Shown one piece after another: positions 10,925-19,452 of a stretch of DNA of 64,000 bases. The translations under genes were made by a program, and so were the position numbers. Positions within the stretch are counted from its first letter, which is position 1. Each line of letters begins with the position of its first letter. Under the pieces are notes generated by a model that was not told where the DNA came from, made no database searches, and worked only from the letters and a program-made list of their open reading frames with translations. Origin of the DNA: Prauserella alba (lineage in GTDB: Bacteria; Actinomycetota; Actinomycetes; Mycobacteriales; Pseudonocardiaceae); the NCBI RefSeq assembly GCF_024171735.1, contig NZ_JAMTCH010000003.1, positions 1,042,841 to 1,106,840 on the forward strand, read 5' to 3'.

Positions 10925-11934
10925 CGGAGTCCGGCGACCACGGCCGGAGTGGCGGCGGCACGGACGAGCCGGGCGGCGACGACCTCGCCGCGAAGCTGCG
11001 GGCCGCCGGGATCGAGGACACGGGGTGGCGGGAGACTCCGGCCGATCACCGGTCGGGGTTCGCGTGTTTCGTCGGGCGGCCGAACGCGGGCAAGTCGACG
11101 CTGACCAACGCGCTCGTCGGCACGAAGATCGCGATCACGTCCAGCAAGCCGCAGACGACGCGGCACGCCGTGCGCGGCATCGTGCACCGGGACGACGCCC
11201 AGCTGATCATTGTGGACACTCCGGGCCTGCATCGACCGCGCACCCTGTTGGGGGAGCGGCTCAACGACGTCGTGCGCGCCACGTGGTCCGAAGTGGACGT
11301 CATCGGGTTCTGCGTGCCCGCGGGCGAGAAGATCGGGCCCGGCGACAAGTACATCGCGGCGGAACTGGCCAAGGTCGCGCGGCGCACGCCCGTCGTCGGG
11401 ATCGTCACCAAGACCGACCTCGTCAAACCCGAGGTCGTCGCCGAGCAGCTCCTCGAACTGCAGCACGTGATGGAGTTCGCCGAGCTCGTTCCGGTGTCCG
11501 CCACCGGCGGCTACCAGGTCGACACGATCGCCGACGTGCTCGTGAGCCAGTTGCCCGAGGGGCCGCAGCTGTATCCGGACGGCGACCTGACGGACGAACC
11601 GGAACAGCGGCTCGTCGCCGAGCTCATCCGTGAGGCCGCGCTGGAAGACGTACGGGACGAACTGCCGCATTCGATCGCCGTCACGGTCGAGGAGATGATC
11701 CCGCGCGAAGGCTCCGGCGACATGGTCGACATCTACGCGCACCTGTTCGTCGAACGGCCGAGCCAGAAGGCGATCGTGCTGGGCCACAAGGGGAGCAGGC
11801 TCAAACAGGTCGGTGCCAACGCCCGTAAGCACATCGAGGCGCTGCTCGGCTCGAAGGTCTACCTCGACCTGCACGTCAAGGTGGCCAAGGAGTGGCAGCG
11901 GGACCCGAAACAGCTGGGCCGCCTGGGCTTCTAG
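10921..11934 (+). CDS. era: GTPase Era
   Basis: 337 aa. G1 GRPNAGKS (52-59), G3 DTPG (99-102), G4 TKTD (163-166) and G5 SAT are present. The C-terminal KH domain (about 255-337) contains VLGHKGSRLKQVG and ends in LGRLGF. Era binds 16S rRNA near its 3' end and supports 30S assembly. It has an unusual 45-residue polar extension before the G domain; starts further in would remove it, but the 4-nt overlap with the previous gene supports this start. Confidence 0.96.
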   Translation: MTESGDHGRSGGGTDEPGGDDLAAKLRAAGIEDTGWRETPADHRSGFACFVGRPNAGKSTLTNALVGTKIAITSSKPQTTRHAVRGIVHRDDAQLIIVDTPGLHRPRTLLGERLNDVVRATWSEVDVIGFCVPAGEKIGPGDKYIAAELAKVARRTPVVGIVTKTDLVKPEVVAEQLLELQHVMEFAELVPVSATGGYQVDTIADVLVSQLPEGPQLYPDGDLTDEPEQRLVAELIREAALEDVRDELPHSIAVTVEEMIPREGSGDMVDIYAHLFVERPSQKAIVLGHKGSRLKQVGANARKHIEALLGSKVYLDLHVKVAKEWQRDPKQLGRLGF

Positions 11935-11943
11935 GGCCTCGAC

Positions 11944-12531
11944 GTGACCGATCACTACCCGCCCCACCCCATCACGCGTCCGGGAGCGTCACCGGCCGGA
12001 GGTGGACCCGACCGTCCGGAGATCATCACGCCGGGAGCCTGGATCCGGTTCCCCGGAGCCGGGCCCTTCGTGCTTGCCACCATGGCCAGCAGGTTCGTCG
12101 CTCGTTTGGTGGATGCGGCCATCCTCGTGATCCCGGCAGGAGCCGGATTCGCCGGCTTGCTGTCGGCAGTGGTGGCACACCAGCCGCGTCTGTGGTGGAC
12201 GTTGTTACTTATCGCGCCCGCCACTTTGATCGTCTGGTTCGGTTACGAGGGTCTGCTGGTCGGCCTGCGCGGTGCGACCGTCGGGAAAACCGTCGCCGGG
12301 GTGCGGGTCGTCACGGCTCGTTCGGCCACGCCCCGAAGTGGCGGCCCTGGTGTCGGTGTGGGGATGACGCGGGCGGCGATGCTCGCGCTACCCGGTCTGG
12401 TGCCGTGCCTCGGATGGTTCATCACCGCGCTCGTGAGCGTGTCGCCATTCTTCGACGAGTTCGCCCGTCAGGGATGGCAGGACAAGGCCGCGGGAACATT
12501 CGTGGTGTCGACCAAGCCGGTGCATTACTGA
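11944..12531 (+). CDS. RDD-family membrane protein (short paralogue)
   Basis: 195 aa. After a Pro-rich N-terminus, RFVARLVDAA is the RDD signature, followed by hydrophobic segments near 60-80, 85-107 and 145-165 and a conserved end (SPFFDEFARQGWQDKAAGTFVVSTKP). GTG start 9 nt after era. RDD proteins are mostly uncharacterised; a few are implicated in Na+/H+ exchange. The next gene is a clear paralogue sharing the IxFPxxGPxVLxTMxSRF block and the same C-terminus, so the pair arose by tandem duplication. Confidence 0.85.
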   Translation: MTDHYPPHPITRPGASPAGGGPDRPEIITPGAWIRFPGAGPFVLATMASRFVARLVDAAILVIPAGAGFAGLLSAVVAHQPRLWWTLLLIAPATLIVWFGYEGLLVGLRGATVGKTVAGVRVVTARSATPRSGGPGVGVGMTRAAMLALPGLVPCLGWFITALVSVSPFFDEFARQGWQDKAAGTFVVSTKPVHY

Positions 12532-12639
12532 CGTTCCGGGTGAGAGCCCGGAAAGGGGCAGATCACGGGGCATCCTGCCGGGTGTGTCCATGGGGTACTC
12601 TCTCGCGCGATCATCGCCGCAAGGGGGAGACAGACCCGA

Positions 12640-13536
12640 ATGACCAATCCTTACAACCAGCAGCCCTACGGTCAGCAGCCGTACGGACAACAGCCTGGTC
12701 AGGGGCAGCAGCCGTACGGACAGGGTGCACCGGGGCAGCAGCCGCCGTACGGCCAGCAACCCGGTCAGCCGTACGGACAGGGAACGCCGGGACAGTACGG
12801 GCAGCAGCCCCCGTCGGGAGGCTTTCAGCAGCCGAGTCCCCAGTCCGGTGGATTTCAGCAACCCGGCGCGCCGGGCCAGCAACCGTACGGACAGCCGGCT
12901 CCCGGGCAGCCGCCTTTCGGGCAGCAGCCGCCGTACGGCCAGCATCCCTACGGTCAACCGGGAGGATTCCCCGGTCAGCAGCGCGGCGGTTTCGGGAGCG
13001 GTCAGATGGTGGCCGGTCAGGCCCGGATCATCGTGCCCGGTGCGCAGATCCAGTTCCCGAACACCGGCCCCCTCGTTCTCGGCACCATGGGCAGCCGGTT
13101 CCTTGCCCGGCTGGTCGACGGTCTGATCATCGGTATGCCGTTCGGCATCCTCATGATGGTCATCCAGTTCGCCGTCATCGCGAGCGATCCGGACCTGTAC
13201 TGGCTCATCTGGCTGATGGCACCACTCCCGTTCATCGGGATGGTCCTGTACGAGGGCCTCATGCTCGGATCTCGGGGCGCCACGGTTGGGAAGAGCGTGG
13301 CGGGTCTGCGAGTCATGACCGAGTTGAGCAGTATGCAGCAACAACCGGGAATCGGTAGCGGCCCGGCGTTCAGCCGCGTCGCGACTCAGATGGCACCGGG
13401 CATCATCCCCTGCATCGGGGGGCTGGTGTCGTTGCTTATGAATCTGTCACCGTTCTTCGACGAACAGGCGCGCCAGGGTTGGCACGACAAGGCCGCCAAG
13501 ACCTACGTGATCTCGACGAAACCGGTCAACTACTGA
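12640..13536 (+). CDS. RDD-family membrane protein with Gln/Pro/Tyr/Gly-rich N-terminus
   Basis: 298 aa. Residues 1-115 are almost entirely Q, P, Y and G in degenerate QQPYGQ units, a disordered cytoplasmic tail. The RDD domain follows ([10 protein letters not shown] near 145-155) with three hydrophobic segments, ending [26 protein letters not shown]. The ATG start follows AAGGGGGAG. It is paralogous to the preceding 195-aa protein. Similar QPYG tails occur on several actinobacterial membrane proteins; a role in protein-protein contact or condensation is speculative. Confidence 0.87.
   Translation: MTNPYNQQPYGQQPYGQQPGQGQQPYGQGAPGQQPPYGQQPGQPYGQGTPGQYGQQPPSGGFQQPSPQSGGFQQPGAPGQQPYGQPAPGQPPFGQQPPYGQHPYGQPGGFPGQQRGGFGSGQMVAGQARIIVPGAQIQFPNTGPLVLGTMGSRFLARLVDGLIIGMPFGILMMVIQFAVIASDPDLYWLIWLMAPLPFIGMVLYEGLMLGSRGATVGKSVAGLRVMTELSSMQQQPGIGSGPAFSRVATQMAPGIIPCIGGLVSLLMNLSPFFDEQARQGWHDKAAKTYVISTKPVNY
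12655..12993 (+). repeat. degenerate repeats encoding QQPYGQ units
   Basis: Variants of CAGCAGCCGTACGGACAG recur about a dozen times inside the RDD gene, encoding the low-complexity tail. Such sequence is prone to slippage and length variation between strains. Confidence 0.75.
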
Positions 13537-13537
13537 C

Positions 13538-13954
13538 ATGAATTCCCCGCAGGCGATCCGGCCGTGGCGCGCCATGCGTGTCACGCCGGGCTTTGCGGGT
13601 GGCAGCCTGCTCATCGCCGTGGCGTTGGGCACCGGCGTCCTGGCGGTGCCGTGCTGGTTCCGCGCGCTCACCGGGATCGACTGCCCGTTCTGCGGCGGCA
13701 GCCGTGCCATCGGGGGCCTGTTGCGCGGCGACCTGCTTGCCGCCGTCGGCCATAACGCCTTCGCGGTCGCCGTGCTTCTGCCATTGGCGGCGGTTGTGCT
13801 GTTCGCACTGGCTCGCTGGGAAACCAGGCGGGCGCAGCGGTGGTGGCCGGCAGGGCGCGCAGGGCGAGCCGCGTTGATCGCGCTCGTGGCCGTGACCGTC
13901 GCGTGGTGGGTGTTTCGCGGTCTGCCTGTGGGTGAGTGGTTCCGTTCCACGTGA
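13538..13954 (+). CDS. DUF2752 membrane protein
   Basis: 138 aa, starting 1 nt after the RDD stop, so co-transcribed with the RDD pair. CPFCGGSRAIGGLLRGD matches the DUF2752 CPxCGxTRA motif. Hydrophobic helices lie near 17-37, 65-88 and 103-122. The function of the family is unknown; the cysteine pair could bind metal or be redox active. The family call rests on the motif and length. Confidence 0.82.
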   Translation: MNSPQAIRPWRAMRVTPGFAGGSLLIAVALGTGVLAVPCWFRALTGIDCPFCGGSRAIGGLLRGDLLAAVGHNAFAVAVLLPLAAVVLFALARWETRRAQRWWPAGRAGRAALIALVAVTVAWWVFRGLPVGEWFRST

Positions 13955-14108
13955 CCGGAGAGCGCTCGGTGGGTGCCCGCGGTCCGTTGCGGCCGGCGCC
14001 CGGCCGAGCCCGCCCGGGCGCCACCTGCTGTTGCGTCCGCGGCGATGAGTGTCACGCCTCGGTGCTGCTGGCGACGGGGTTGTCGCCCGGGCGTGGGATC
14101 ATGGTCCG

Positions 14109-15092
14109 GTGAGCTTGTATCGGGACACCGGTGTGGTGCTGCGCGTGCACAAGCTCGGTGAGGCCGACCGCATCATCACCCTGCTGACGCGCCGCAACGG
14201 CAAGGTGCGCGCCGTCGCCAAGGGCGTCCGGCGGACGACGTCCCGGTTCGGCGCCAGGCTCGAACCGTTCGGGCACGTCGACGTGCAGTTCTACACCGGC
14301 CGCACGCTCGACGTCGTCACCCAGGTGCAGACGGTCGACGCGTTCGCACTGCCGATCGTGGGCGACTACCAGGCGTACACGGCGGCCGCCGCGATCGTGG
14401 AGACCGCCGACCGGCTGGCAGCCGAGGAGGAACAGCCCGCGCTGAAGCTGTACCTCCTCGTCGTCGGTGCGCTGCGGGCGCTCGCGGGCGGGCAGCGCGA
14501 CTCGTCGCTGGTGCTTGACGCGTTCCTGCTGCGCGCCATGGCGTTCGCGGGCTGGGAACCGGCTCTCACCGAATGCGCCCGCTGCGGCGAACGCGGCCCG
14601 CACGCCGCGTTCAACGTGCAGGCAGGCGGACTGCTGTGCCCGCGTTGCCGCATCCCCGGTTCCGTGCATCCCGCGCCCGAGGTGCTGGCCGTGATGGCCG
14701 CGCTGCTGCACGGCGACTGGCCACTCGCCGAGGACAGCACCCAGTACGTGCGCCGCGACGTCAGCGGCCTGGTCGCGGCACATCTGCAGTGGCATCTGGA
14801 GCGCCGCCTGCGCTCCCTGCCGTTCGTGGAACGCCGTGCCCGCGAAGCACCGCTGACCGCCGCGTTAGGGTCGGACGCGCAGGCTGGCGGTGACATCGAC
14901 GACGAAACCGGCGATCCGGGCGCCGACGACACGGACGCCGACGGTGAGCCGCACGCGACCGCCGGCGGTGCGACGCCCGGGACGGCGGCGTGGACGGACA
15001 CGGCACGGGCGACTGCGCCCGGCGAGGTGGAGGTGACAGGTGCGGCGGAAGGCTCGCGACGCGACACGCATCCAGGAGCTGCGGGAACCTGA
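14109..15092 (+). CDS. recO: DNA repair protein RecO with acidic C-terminal extension
   Basis: 327 aa. An N-terminal OB fold ([20 protein letters not shown]) is followed by a zinc-binding helical domain with C156, C159, C177 and C180. RecO loads RecA onto SSB-coated DNA with RecR. GTG 14109 begins the conserved [11 protein letters not shown]. Residues from about 255 to 327 are an acidic, Gly/Ala/Thr-rich tail not found in typical RecO proteins (about 240-270 aa), and its last 53 nt overlap uppS. Confidence 0.93.
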   Translation: MSLYRDTGVVLRVHKLGEADRIITLLTRRNGKVRAVAKGVRRTTSRFGARLEPFGHVDVQFYTGRTLDVVTQVQTVDAFALPIVGDYQAYTAAAAIVETADRLAAEEEQPALKLYLLVVGALRALAGGQRDSSLVLDAFLLRAMAFAGWEPALTECARCGERGPHAAFNVQAGGLLCPRCRIPGSVHPAPEVLAVMAALLHGDWPLAEDSTQYVRRDVSGLVAAHLQWHLERRLRSLPFVERRAREAPLTAALGSDAQAGGDIDDETGDPGADDTDADGEPHATAGGATPGTAAWTDTARATAPGEVEVTGAAEGSRRDTHPGAAGT

Positions 15093-15894
15093 CCCGCATC
15101 CGTCCGGCGCCCGTCCACCCCGGATCCCGTCGGAACTGGTGCCGAACCACGTCGCCCTGGTGATGGACGGCAACGGTCGGTGGGCCAACCAACGCGGTAT
15201 GCCCCGCATCGAAGGGCACAAGCGCGGCGAATCGGTGATGATCGACGTCGCCAGCGGTGCGGTGGAACTCGGTGTCAAGTGGCTGTCGGTGTACGCGTTC
15301 TCCACGGAGAACTGGAAGCGCAGCCCCGATGAGGTGCGTTTCCTGATGGGCTTCAACCGCGACACGATCCGCCGCCAGGTCGACTACCTCGGTTCCATCG
15401 GCGTGCGCATCCGGTGGGCGGGCCGCAGGCCCAAGCTGTGGCGCAGTGTCATCAAGGAACTCGAGGCCGCCGAGGAGAAGACCAAGCACAACACGCGCAT
15501 GAACATGACCATGTGCGTCAACTACGGTGGCCGCGCCGAGATCGGAGACTCGGCACGGCACATCGCGCGGCTGGCGGCAGCGGGTGAGATCAACCCCGAC
15601 AAGGTCGACGAGCGCACCGTCGCCAAGTACCTGTACCAGCCGCAGATGCCGGACGTGGACCTGTTCCTGCGGCCCTCCGGTGAGCTGCGGACGTCGAACT
15701 TCCTGCTGTGGGAGTCGGCCTACGCCGAGTTCGTCTTCCAGGACACGCTGTTCCCCGACTTCGACCGCACCCAGCTGTGGGACGCGTGCCTCGAATACGC
15801 CAAGCGCGACCGCCGGTTCGGCGGCGCCGTCGACCAGAGCGACGGCACCGACGCCGCCGACACCACCGCCGAACCCGGGAAGGACACCGCATGA
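15040..15894 (+). CDS. uppS: isoprenyl (decaprenyl/undecaprenyl) diphosphate synthase
   Basis: 284 aa cis-prenyltransferase. The diphosphate-binding MDGNGRWA carries catalytic D43; later signatures are [26 protein letters not shown] and the E-F-V-F-x-D-T-L-F-P-D end. It makes the C50/C55 lipid carrier for peptidoglycan and arabinogalactan synthesis; it corresponds in position to Rv2361c. GTG 15040 lies behind GGAGGTGACA. It overlaps recO by 53 nt, and the stop overlaps the next gene by 4 nt. Confidence 0.95.
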   Translation: MRRKARDATRIQELREPDPHPSGARPPRIPSELVPNHVALVMDGNGRWANQRGMPRIEGHKRGESVMIDVASGAVELGVKWLSVYAFSTENWKRSPDEVRFLMGFNRDTIRRQVDYLGSIGVRIRWAGRRPKLWRSVIKELEAAEEKTKHNTRMNMTMCVNYGGRAEIGDSARHIARLAAAGEINPDKVDERTVAKYLYQPQMPDVDLFLRPSGELRTSNFLLWESAYAEFVFQDTLFPDFDRTQLWDACLEYAKRDRRFGGAVDQSDGTDAADTTAEPGKDTA

Positions 15895-16301
15895 CCGCTG
15901 AGGCCGCCGACACCGCCGCGCTGCTCGCCACCGCCAAGGAATCGCTCGAGAACTATCTCGACGTGCAGGTCGACGACGACGGCACGCTCACGTTCAAACA
16001 CTCCGACGTGCCGTGCGTGGTGCAGGCGATGCAGCTGGCCGACGGCCTGCTGGTGCTGAGCCTGACCTGTGTCGTGGCATGGGACCTGCCGGACGATCCG
16101 AAGCTGGCCGCCGTCGTGGCCGAGCGTGCGGGGCAGGGCCTGTTCGGCACGCTCGGCATCGTGCACGGCGACAGCGGCATGGACGTCACGCTGCGGTACG
16201 CGTTCCCCGCGCAGGGGCTCGACCCGGGGCCGCTCGGCACCCTGCTGATGCTCGTCGTGTCCACCGCGTCGCAGGTGCGCTCGGAACTCGTCAGCGGCTG
16301 A
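15891..16301 (+). CDS. YbjN / type III chaperone-like domain protein
   Basis: 136 aa, with an ATGA overlap with uppS. Alternating beta-strand pattern ([38 protein letters not shown]) and a predicted alpha/beta sandwich resemble YbjN/TY-Chap proteins. Position matches the small unknown gene after uppS in mycobacteria (Rv2360c). Soluble, no signal peptide. The fold assignment is tentative and the function unknown. Confidence 0.6.
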   Translation: MTAEAADTAALLATAKESLENYLDVQVDDDGTLTFKHSDVPCVVQAMQLADGLLVLSLTCVVAWDLPDDPKLAAVVAERAGQGLFGTLGIVHGDSGMDVTLRYAFPAQGLDPGPLGTLLMLVVSTASQVRSELVSG

Positions 16302-16338
16302 GGGGCCGCAGGCGGGCGCCTGGCATGATGCCGCATTG

Positions 16339-17349
16339 ATGGAAACCGTTGTCGACAGCGGGCGCCGAGGCGGCCGGCGGTGGCGCCTCACCTCGATGCA
16401 GGTGCTGTGCGCACTGCTGGTGCTGGCGATCCTCGGGCAGGACCTGCTTCGCGAGGCCGTCGCCGTGCCGGTGTTGCAGACCGCGGCGACGGTGTTCGTG
16501 GCGATCTGCGTGCAGGCGTTGCCGTTCCTCGTGCTCGGGGTGCTGCTGAGCGGTGCGATCGCCGCGTTCGTGCCGGCGCGGGCGCTGCGCAGGGTGCTGC
16601 CGCGCCGCGACTCGGCCGCCGTCGGTGTGGCCGGGGTGTCGGGCGTCGTACTGGCCGGGTGCGAATGCGCGTCGGTGCCCGTGGCCCGGCGGCTGATCGG
16701 ACAGGGCGTCGCCCCTGCGGCCGCACTGGCGTTCCTGCTGGCCGCCCCCGCGGTCAACCCCGTCGTGCTCGTCTCCACCGCCGTGGCGTTCCCCGGTGAA
16801 CCCGCCATGGTGGCCGCCCGGTTCGCCGGTTCGCTGGCCACCGCGCTGATCATGGGCTGGCTGTGGCTGCGCTGGGGCAAGCTCGACTGGATCGCCGAGC
16901 GGGCACTGCGGCGGATGCCCGACACGGCAGGACGCGACCGGTGGCGCGTGTTCGCCGAGACCGCACGGGCCGACCTCGTCGACGCGGGTGGTTTCCTCGT
17001 GCTGGGTGGCCTGGTCGCGGCGGCATTCGGGGTGGTGATCCCCGCCGACTGGTTCTCCTCGCTCGGCGAGCAGATCGTGCTGGGCGTGCTGGTCATGGCG
17101 GTGCTGGCCGTGGTGCTGTCGCTGTGCAGCGAGGCCGACGCGTTCGTCGCCGCGTCGCTGTCGGCGCTGCCGCTGCTGCCGCGGCTGGTGTTCCTCGTCG
17201 TCGGCCCCGCCATCGACGCGAAGCTGTTCGCCCTGCAGGCCGGCACGTTCGGCCGGGCCTTCGCGATGCGGTTCGCGCCGGTCACGTTCGTGGTGGCGAC
17301 CGCCTGCGCCGTCGTGTCGGGCCTGGTCTTCCTGGGAGGCGTGCGGTGA
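16339..17349 (+). CDS. ArsP_1/DUF318-type permease
   Basis: 336 aa with about eight hydrophobic helices. Two polar membrane motifs are characteristic: CECASVPVARRLI near 113-125 and CSEADAF near 252-258. ATG 16339 is used; TTG 16336 directly before it is possible. The stop overlaps the TIGR03943-like gene, its usual partner. The pair resembles Bacillus YcgR/YcgQ, a proposed two-component permease. The neighbouring Zur and SmtB regulators point to metal traffic, but transport of a specific metal is not shown by sequence. Confidence 0.85.
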   Translation: METVVDSGRRGGRRWRLTSMQVLCALLVLAILGQDLLREAVAVPVLQTAATVFVAICVQALPFLVLGVLLSGAIAAFVPARALRRVLPRRDSAAVGVAGVSGVVLAGCECASVPVARRLIGQGVAPAAALAFLLAAPAVNPVVLVSTAVAFPGEPAMVAARFAGSLATALIMGWLWLRWGKLDWIAERALRRMPDTAGRDRWRVFAETARADLVDAGGFLVLGGLVAAAFGVVIPADWFSSLGEQIVLGVLVMAVLAVVLSLCSEADAFVAASLSALPLLPRLVFLVVGPAIDAKLFALQAGTFGRAFAMRFAPVTFVVATACAVVSGLVFLGGVR

Positions 17350-18089
17350 GGCGGGAAACCCAGAACGTCCTGTTGTTGCTGCTCGGCGGTGCGCTGTTGA
17401 AGATCGCCGTGACCGGCGACTATCTGCGCTACGTCCGGCCCGCGCACCAGCCGTGGCTGTTCGGCGCGGGCGTCGTCATGATCGTTCTCGCGGTGGTGGC
17501 GATCGTGCGGGACGTGCGCGCGGCGGCGGGCGAGGCCGGCGGCGCCCGCGACGGTAGCGCCCGCGCCGCCGACGCCTGCGCGGGGGAGGACGGGCACGAG
17601 CACACCGCGCGGTCGGCGTGGCTGATCGTCGTGCCCGTGCTCGCGGTCCTGCTCGTGGCACCTCCGGCGCTGGGCGCCGATTCGGTGCTGCGGACCAGGA
17701 AGAACACCGAACCCGGCAACACCGAGTTCGGGCCGCTCCCTCCCGGTGACGTCGTGGCGCTGCCGGTGGGCGAGTTCGTCGCCCGCGCCGGATGGGACGA
17801 ACGCGATTCCCTCGACGGACGCACGGTGCGGCTGACCGGTTTCGTCGTGCACACCCCCGAGGGGCCGCAGTTGGCGCGCCTGACCATGAGCTGCTGCGCG
17901 GCCGACGCGTTCGCCGTGCGCACCGGCCTCACCGGTGGGCAGGCGGACCTGCTGCCGCACGACACGTGGGTCGAGGTGACCGGACGGCTCGTGGCAGCCG
18001 AGGACACCCGCGCCCGCGACTACGTCCCCGACCTCGCCGTGCGCACGCTGCGGGAGATCCCCCGGCCGGAGGAGCCGTACGAGACCTGA
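17346..18089 (+). CDS. TIGR03943-family putative permease subunit
   Basis: 247 aa. Two N-terminal helices (about 8-25 and 38-58), a His/Glu/Asp-bearing linker (EDGHEHTAR near 80) and a third helix (about 90-110) precede an extracytoplasmic OB-like domain. LTGFVVHTPEGPQLARLTMSCCAADA carries a vicinal cysteine pair that could bind metal. GTG start overlaps the permease stop by 4 nt, so the two are translationally coupled. Convergent with zur, with only 3 bp between stops. Confidence 0.83.
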   Translation: MRRETQNVLLLLLGGALLKIAVTGDYLRYVRPAHQPWLFGAGVVMIVLAVVAIVRDVRAAAGEAGGARDGSARAADACAGEDGHEHTARSAWLIVVPVLAVLLVAPPALGADSVLRTRKNTEPGNTEFGPLPPGDVVALPVGEFVARAGWDERDSLDGRTVRLTGFVVHTPEGPQLARLTMSCCAADAFAVRTGLTGGQADLLPHDTWVEVTGRLVAAEDTRARDYVPDLAVRTLREIPRPEEPYET

Positions 18090-18092
18090 CGA

Positions 18093-18578
18093 TCAGCTCG
18101 CCTGCTGCGCGGCGCAGGTCGAGCACGTACCCATGATCTCGATCATGTGGCTGATGTCGGAGAAACCGTTGCCGGAGGCGATCGTCTCGGCCCAGCGTTC
18201 CACGGCCGGTCCCTCCACCTCGACGGTGTAGCCGCAGCTGCGGCACACCAGGTGGTGGTGATGGTGTTCGGAACAGCGCCGGTACAGCGCCTCGCCGGAG
18301 TCGGTGCGGAGCACATCGATCTCGTCGGCGTCGCTCAGCGACTGCAGCGTGCGGTACACCGTGGTCAGGCCGATGCCTTCGCCGCGGCGGCGCAGTTCGT
18401 CGTGGAGCTCCTGCGCCGACCGGAAATCGTCCACCTCGGCCAACAGCTCGACGACCGCGGCCCGCTGCCGGGTCGCCCTGCGGCCGGGCAGGGGAGCCTT
18501 GGACGTGCCGGACGCCTTGGCCGGCTCGGCTCCCGTCGCGGTGCTCCCCGCCGACGAGCTGCTCGTCGAAGTGCTCAT
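18093..18578 (-). CDS. zur: Fur-family regulator, probable zinc uptake regulator Zur (FurB)
   Basis: 161 aa. The first 30 residues are Ser/Ala-rich, then a winged helix (RATRQRAAVVELL to LTTVYRTLQSLSDADEIDVL). Metal residues are visible: HHHHH (105-109), CRSC (112-115) and CSTC (152-155). Position beside smtB and glyS matches M. tuberculosis Rv2359 (zur), which represses zinc uptake genes when zinc is replete. Its ATG overlaps the smtB stop, forming an smtB-zur operon. A Fur or Mur identity is less likely given this context. Confidence 0.88.
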   Translation of the reverse strand: MSTSTSSSSAGSTATGAEPAKASGTSKAPLPGRRATRQRAAVVELLAEVDDFRSAQELHDELRRRGEGIGLTTVYRTLQSLSDADEIDVLRTDSGEALYRRCSEHHHHHLVCRSCGYTVEVEGPAVERWAETIASGNGFSDISHMIEIMGTCSTCAAQQAS

Positions 18579-19114
18579 CGCTTCGCCTCCTCCTGCACGT
18601 GTGCGACGGCGTCCACCACGATATGTGCCAGGTGATCATCGACCAGCCGGTAGGCGACCTCACGCCCGCGTCGCTGACCGTGTACGACACCCGCCGCCTT
18701 GAGGACGCGCAGGTGCTGACTGATCAGTGGCTGGGCCACGTCGAGGGCGTCCACCAGGTCGTGCACGCACCGGTCACCGTCGCGCAGCTGCAGCACGATG
18801 GCGATCCGCACCGGTGCGGCCAGCGCCCGCAACAGCTCACCCGCGTCGGTCAGCGCGTCCGCCGACGGCGGCGGTGTCAGCGGCACCGGGGCGCCCGGGT
18901 GGTCGTGGTCGGCGTCCTCGTGTCCGGTGTCCTGCGGCCCGGTGTCCTGCGGCTCGGTGTCCTGGGACTCGGTGCCGCCGCCGACGGGGTGCGGGTGACC
19001 GTTGCCGCTACCCGGTGCGGCCGGGCCGCGGCCGGTGGCGACGGGGCCGTCCGCGCCCGTCTCACCGGGGCCGGGTGGGCCCGCGGGCGCCGCGTCGGAA
19101 CTCGCCGTCGGCAT
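18575..19114 (-). CDS. smtB: ArsR/SmtB-family metal-sensing repressor with acidic His-containing extension
   Basis: 179 aa; the family is normally about 100-135 aa. The winged helix spans about 88-155 (CVHDLVDALDVAQPLISQHLRVLKAAGVV). Helix alpha5 has a complete zinc site D159-x-H161-x10-H172-x2-E175. The first 80 residues are an unusual Gly/Pro/Asp tail with repeated QDTGPQDTG units and an EDADHDHPG stretch. By position it is the orthologue of M. tuberculosis Rv2358, which derepresses zur when zinc rises. A 20-bp palindrome lies 23 bp upstream. Confidence 0.9.
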   Translation of the reverse strand: MPTASSDAAPAGPPGPGETGADGPVATGRGPAAPGSGNGHPHPVGGGTESQDTEPQDTGPQDTGHEDADHDHPGAPVPLTPPPSADALTDAGELLRALAAPVRIAIVLQLRDGDRCVHDLVDALDVAQPLISQHLRVLKAAGVVHGQRRGREVAYRLVDDHLAHIVVDAVAHVQEEAKR

Positions 19115-19137
19115 GTCGCATGCTCCAACCTGCGTCC

Positions 19138-19157
19138 GCCGTGTGCCGGCACACGGC
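19138..19157. promoter_or_regulatory. 20-bp perfect palindrome upstream of smtB
   Basis: The arms GCCGTGTGCC and GGCACACGGC form an uninterrupted dyad, starting 23 bp upstream of the smtB start codon in the smtB/glyS divergent region. It is a good candidate operator for SmtB autoregulation, though it lacks the AT-rich 12-2-12 core of cyanobacterial SmtB sites. Confidence 0.5.
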
Positions 19158-19452
19158 TCTCCGGTGGGTGATCTGTGCTGTGTGATCCGTGCTGCGTGGT
19201 CGTGGTTGGTGGTGGGTGGATGTGGTCTGCCGCGTCCATCCTAGTGCGCCACCGTGGCCGCTCCCGCGCCTCGGACGCGAAGCGGCGAGCCGTGCCCGGG
19301 CGCCGGTGGTCGGAGGCGGTGGTCGGACACGGCGGGCGGGCCGATTCCGGCCGTGGCGCGCCCGCCCCTCGCCGGAGCGCCGGTGGCCTGGGGCTAGTCT
19401 GGTGCCTCGTACATCCCGACCCACCACTGCGATAGTTCCCACGGAGCGTGGA
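19158..19452. other. smtB-glyS divergent intergenic region
   Basis: No gene is supported. Two 12-bp direct copies of TGATC(T/C)GTGCTG start at 19169 and 19183, a 14-bp period. A candidate glyS -10 (TAGTCT, 19395-19400) would give a leader of about 46 nt. Nothing else is evident. Confidence 0.4.
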
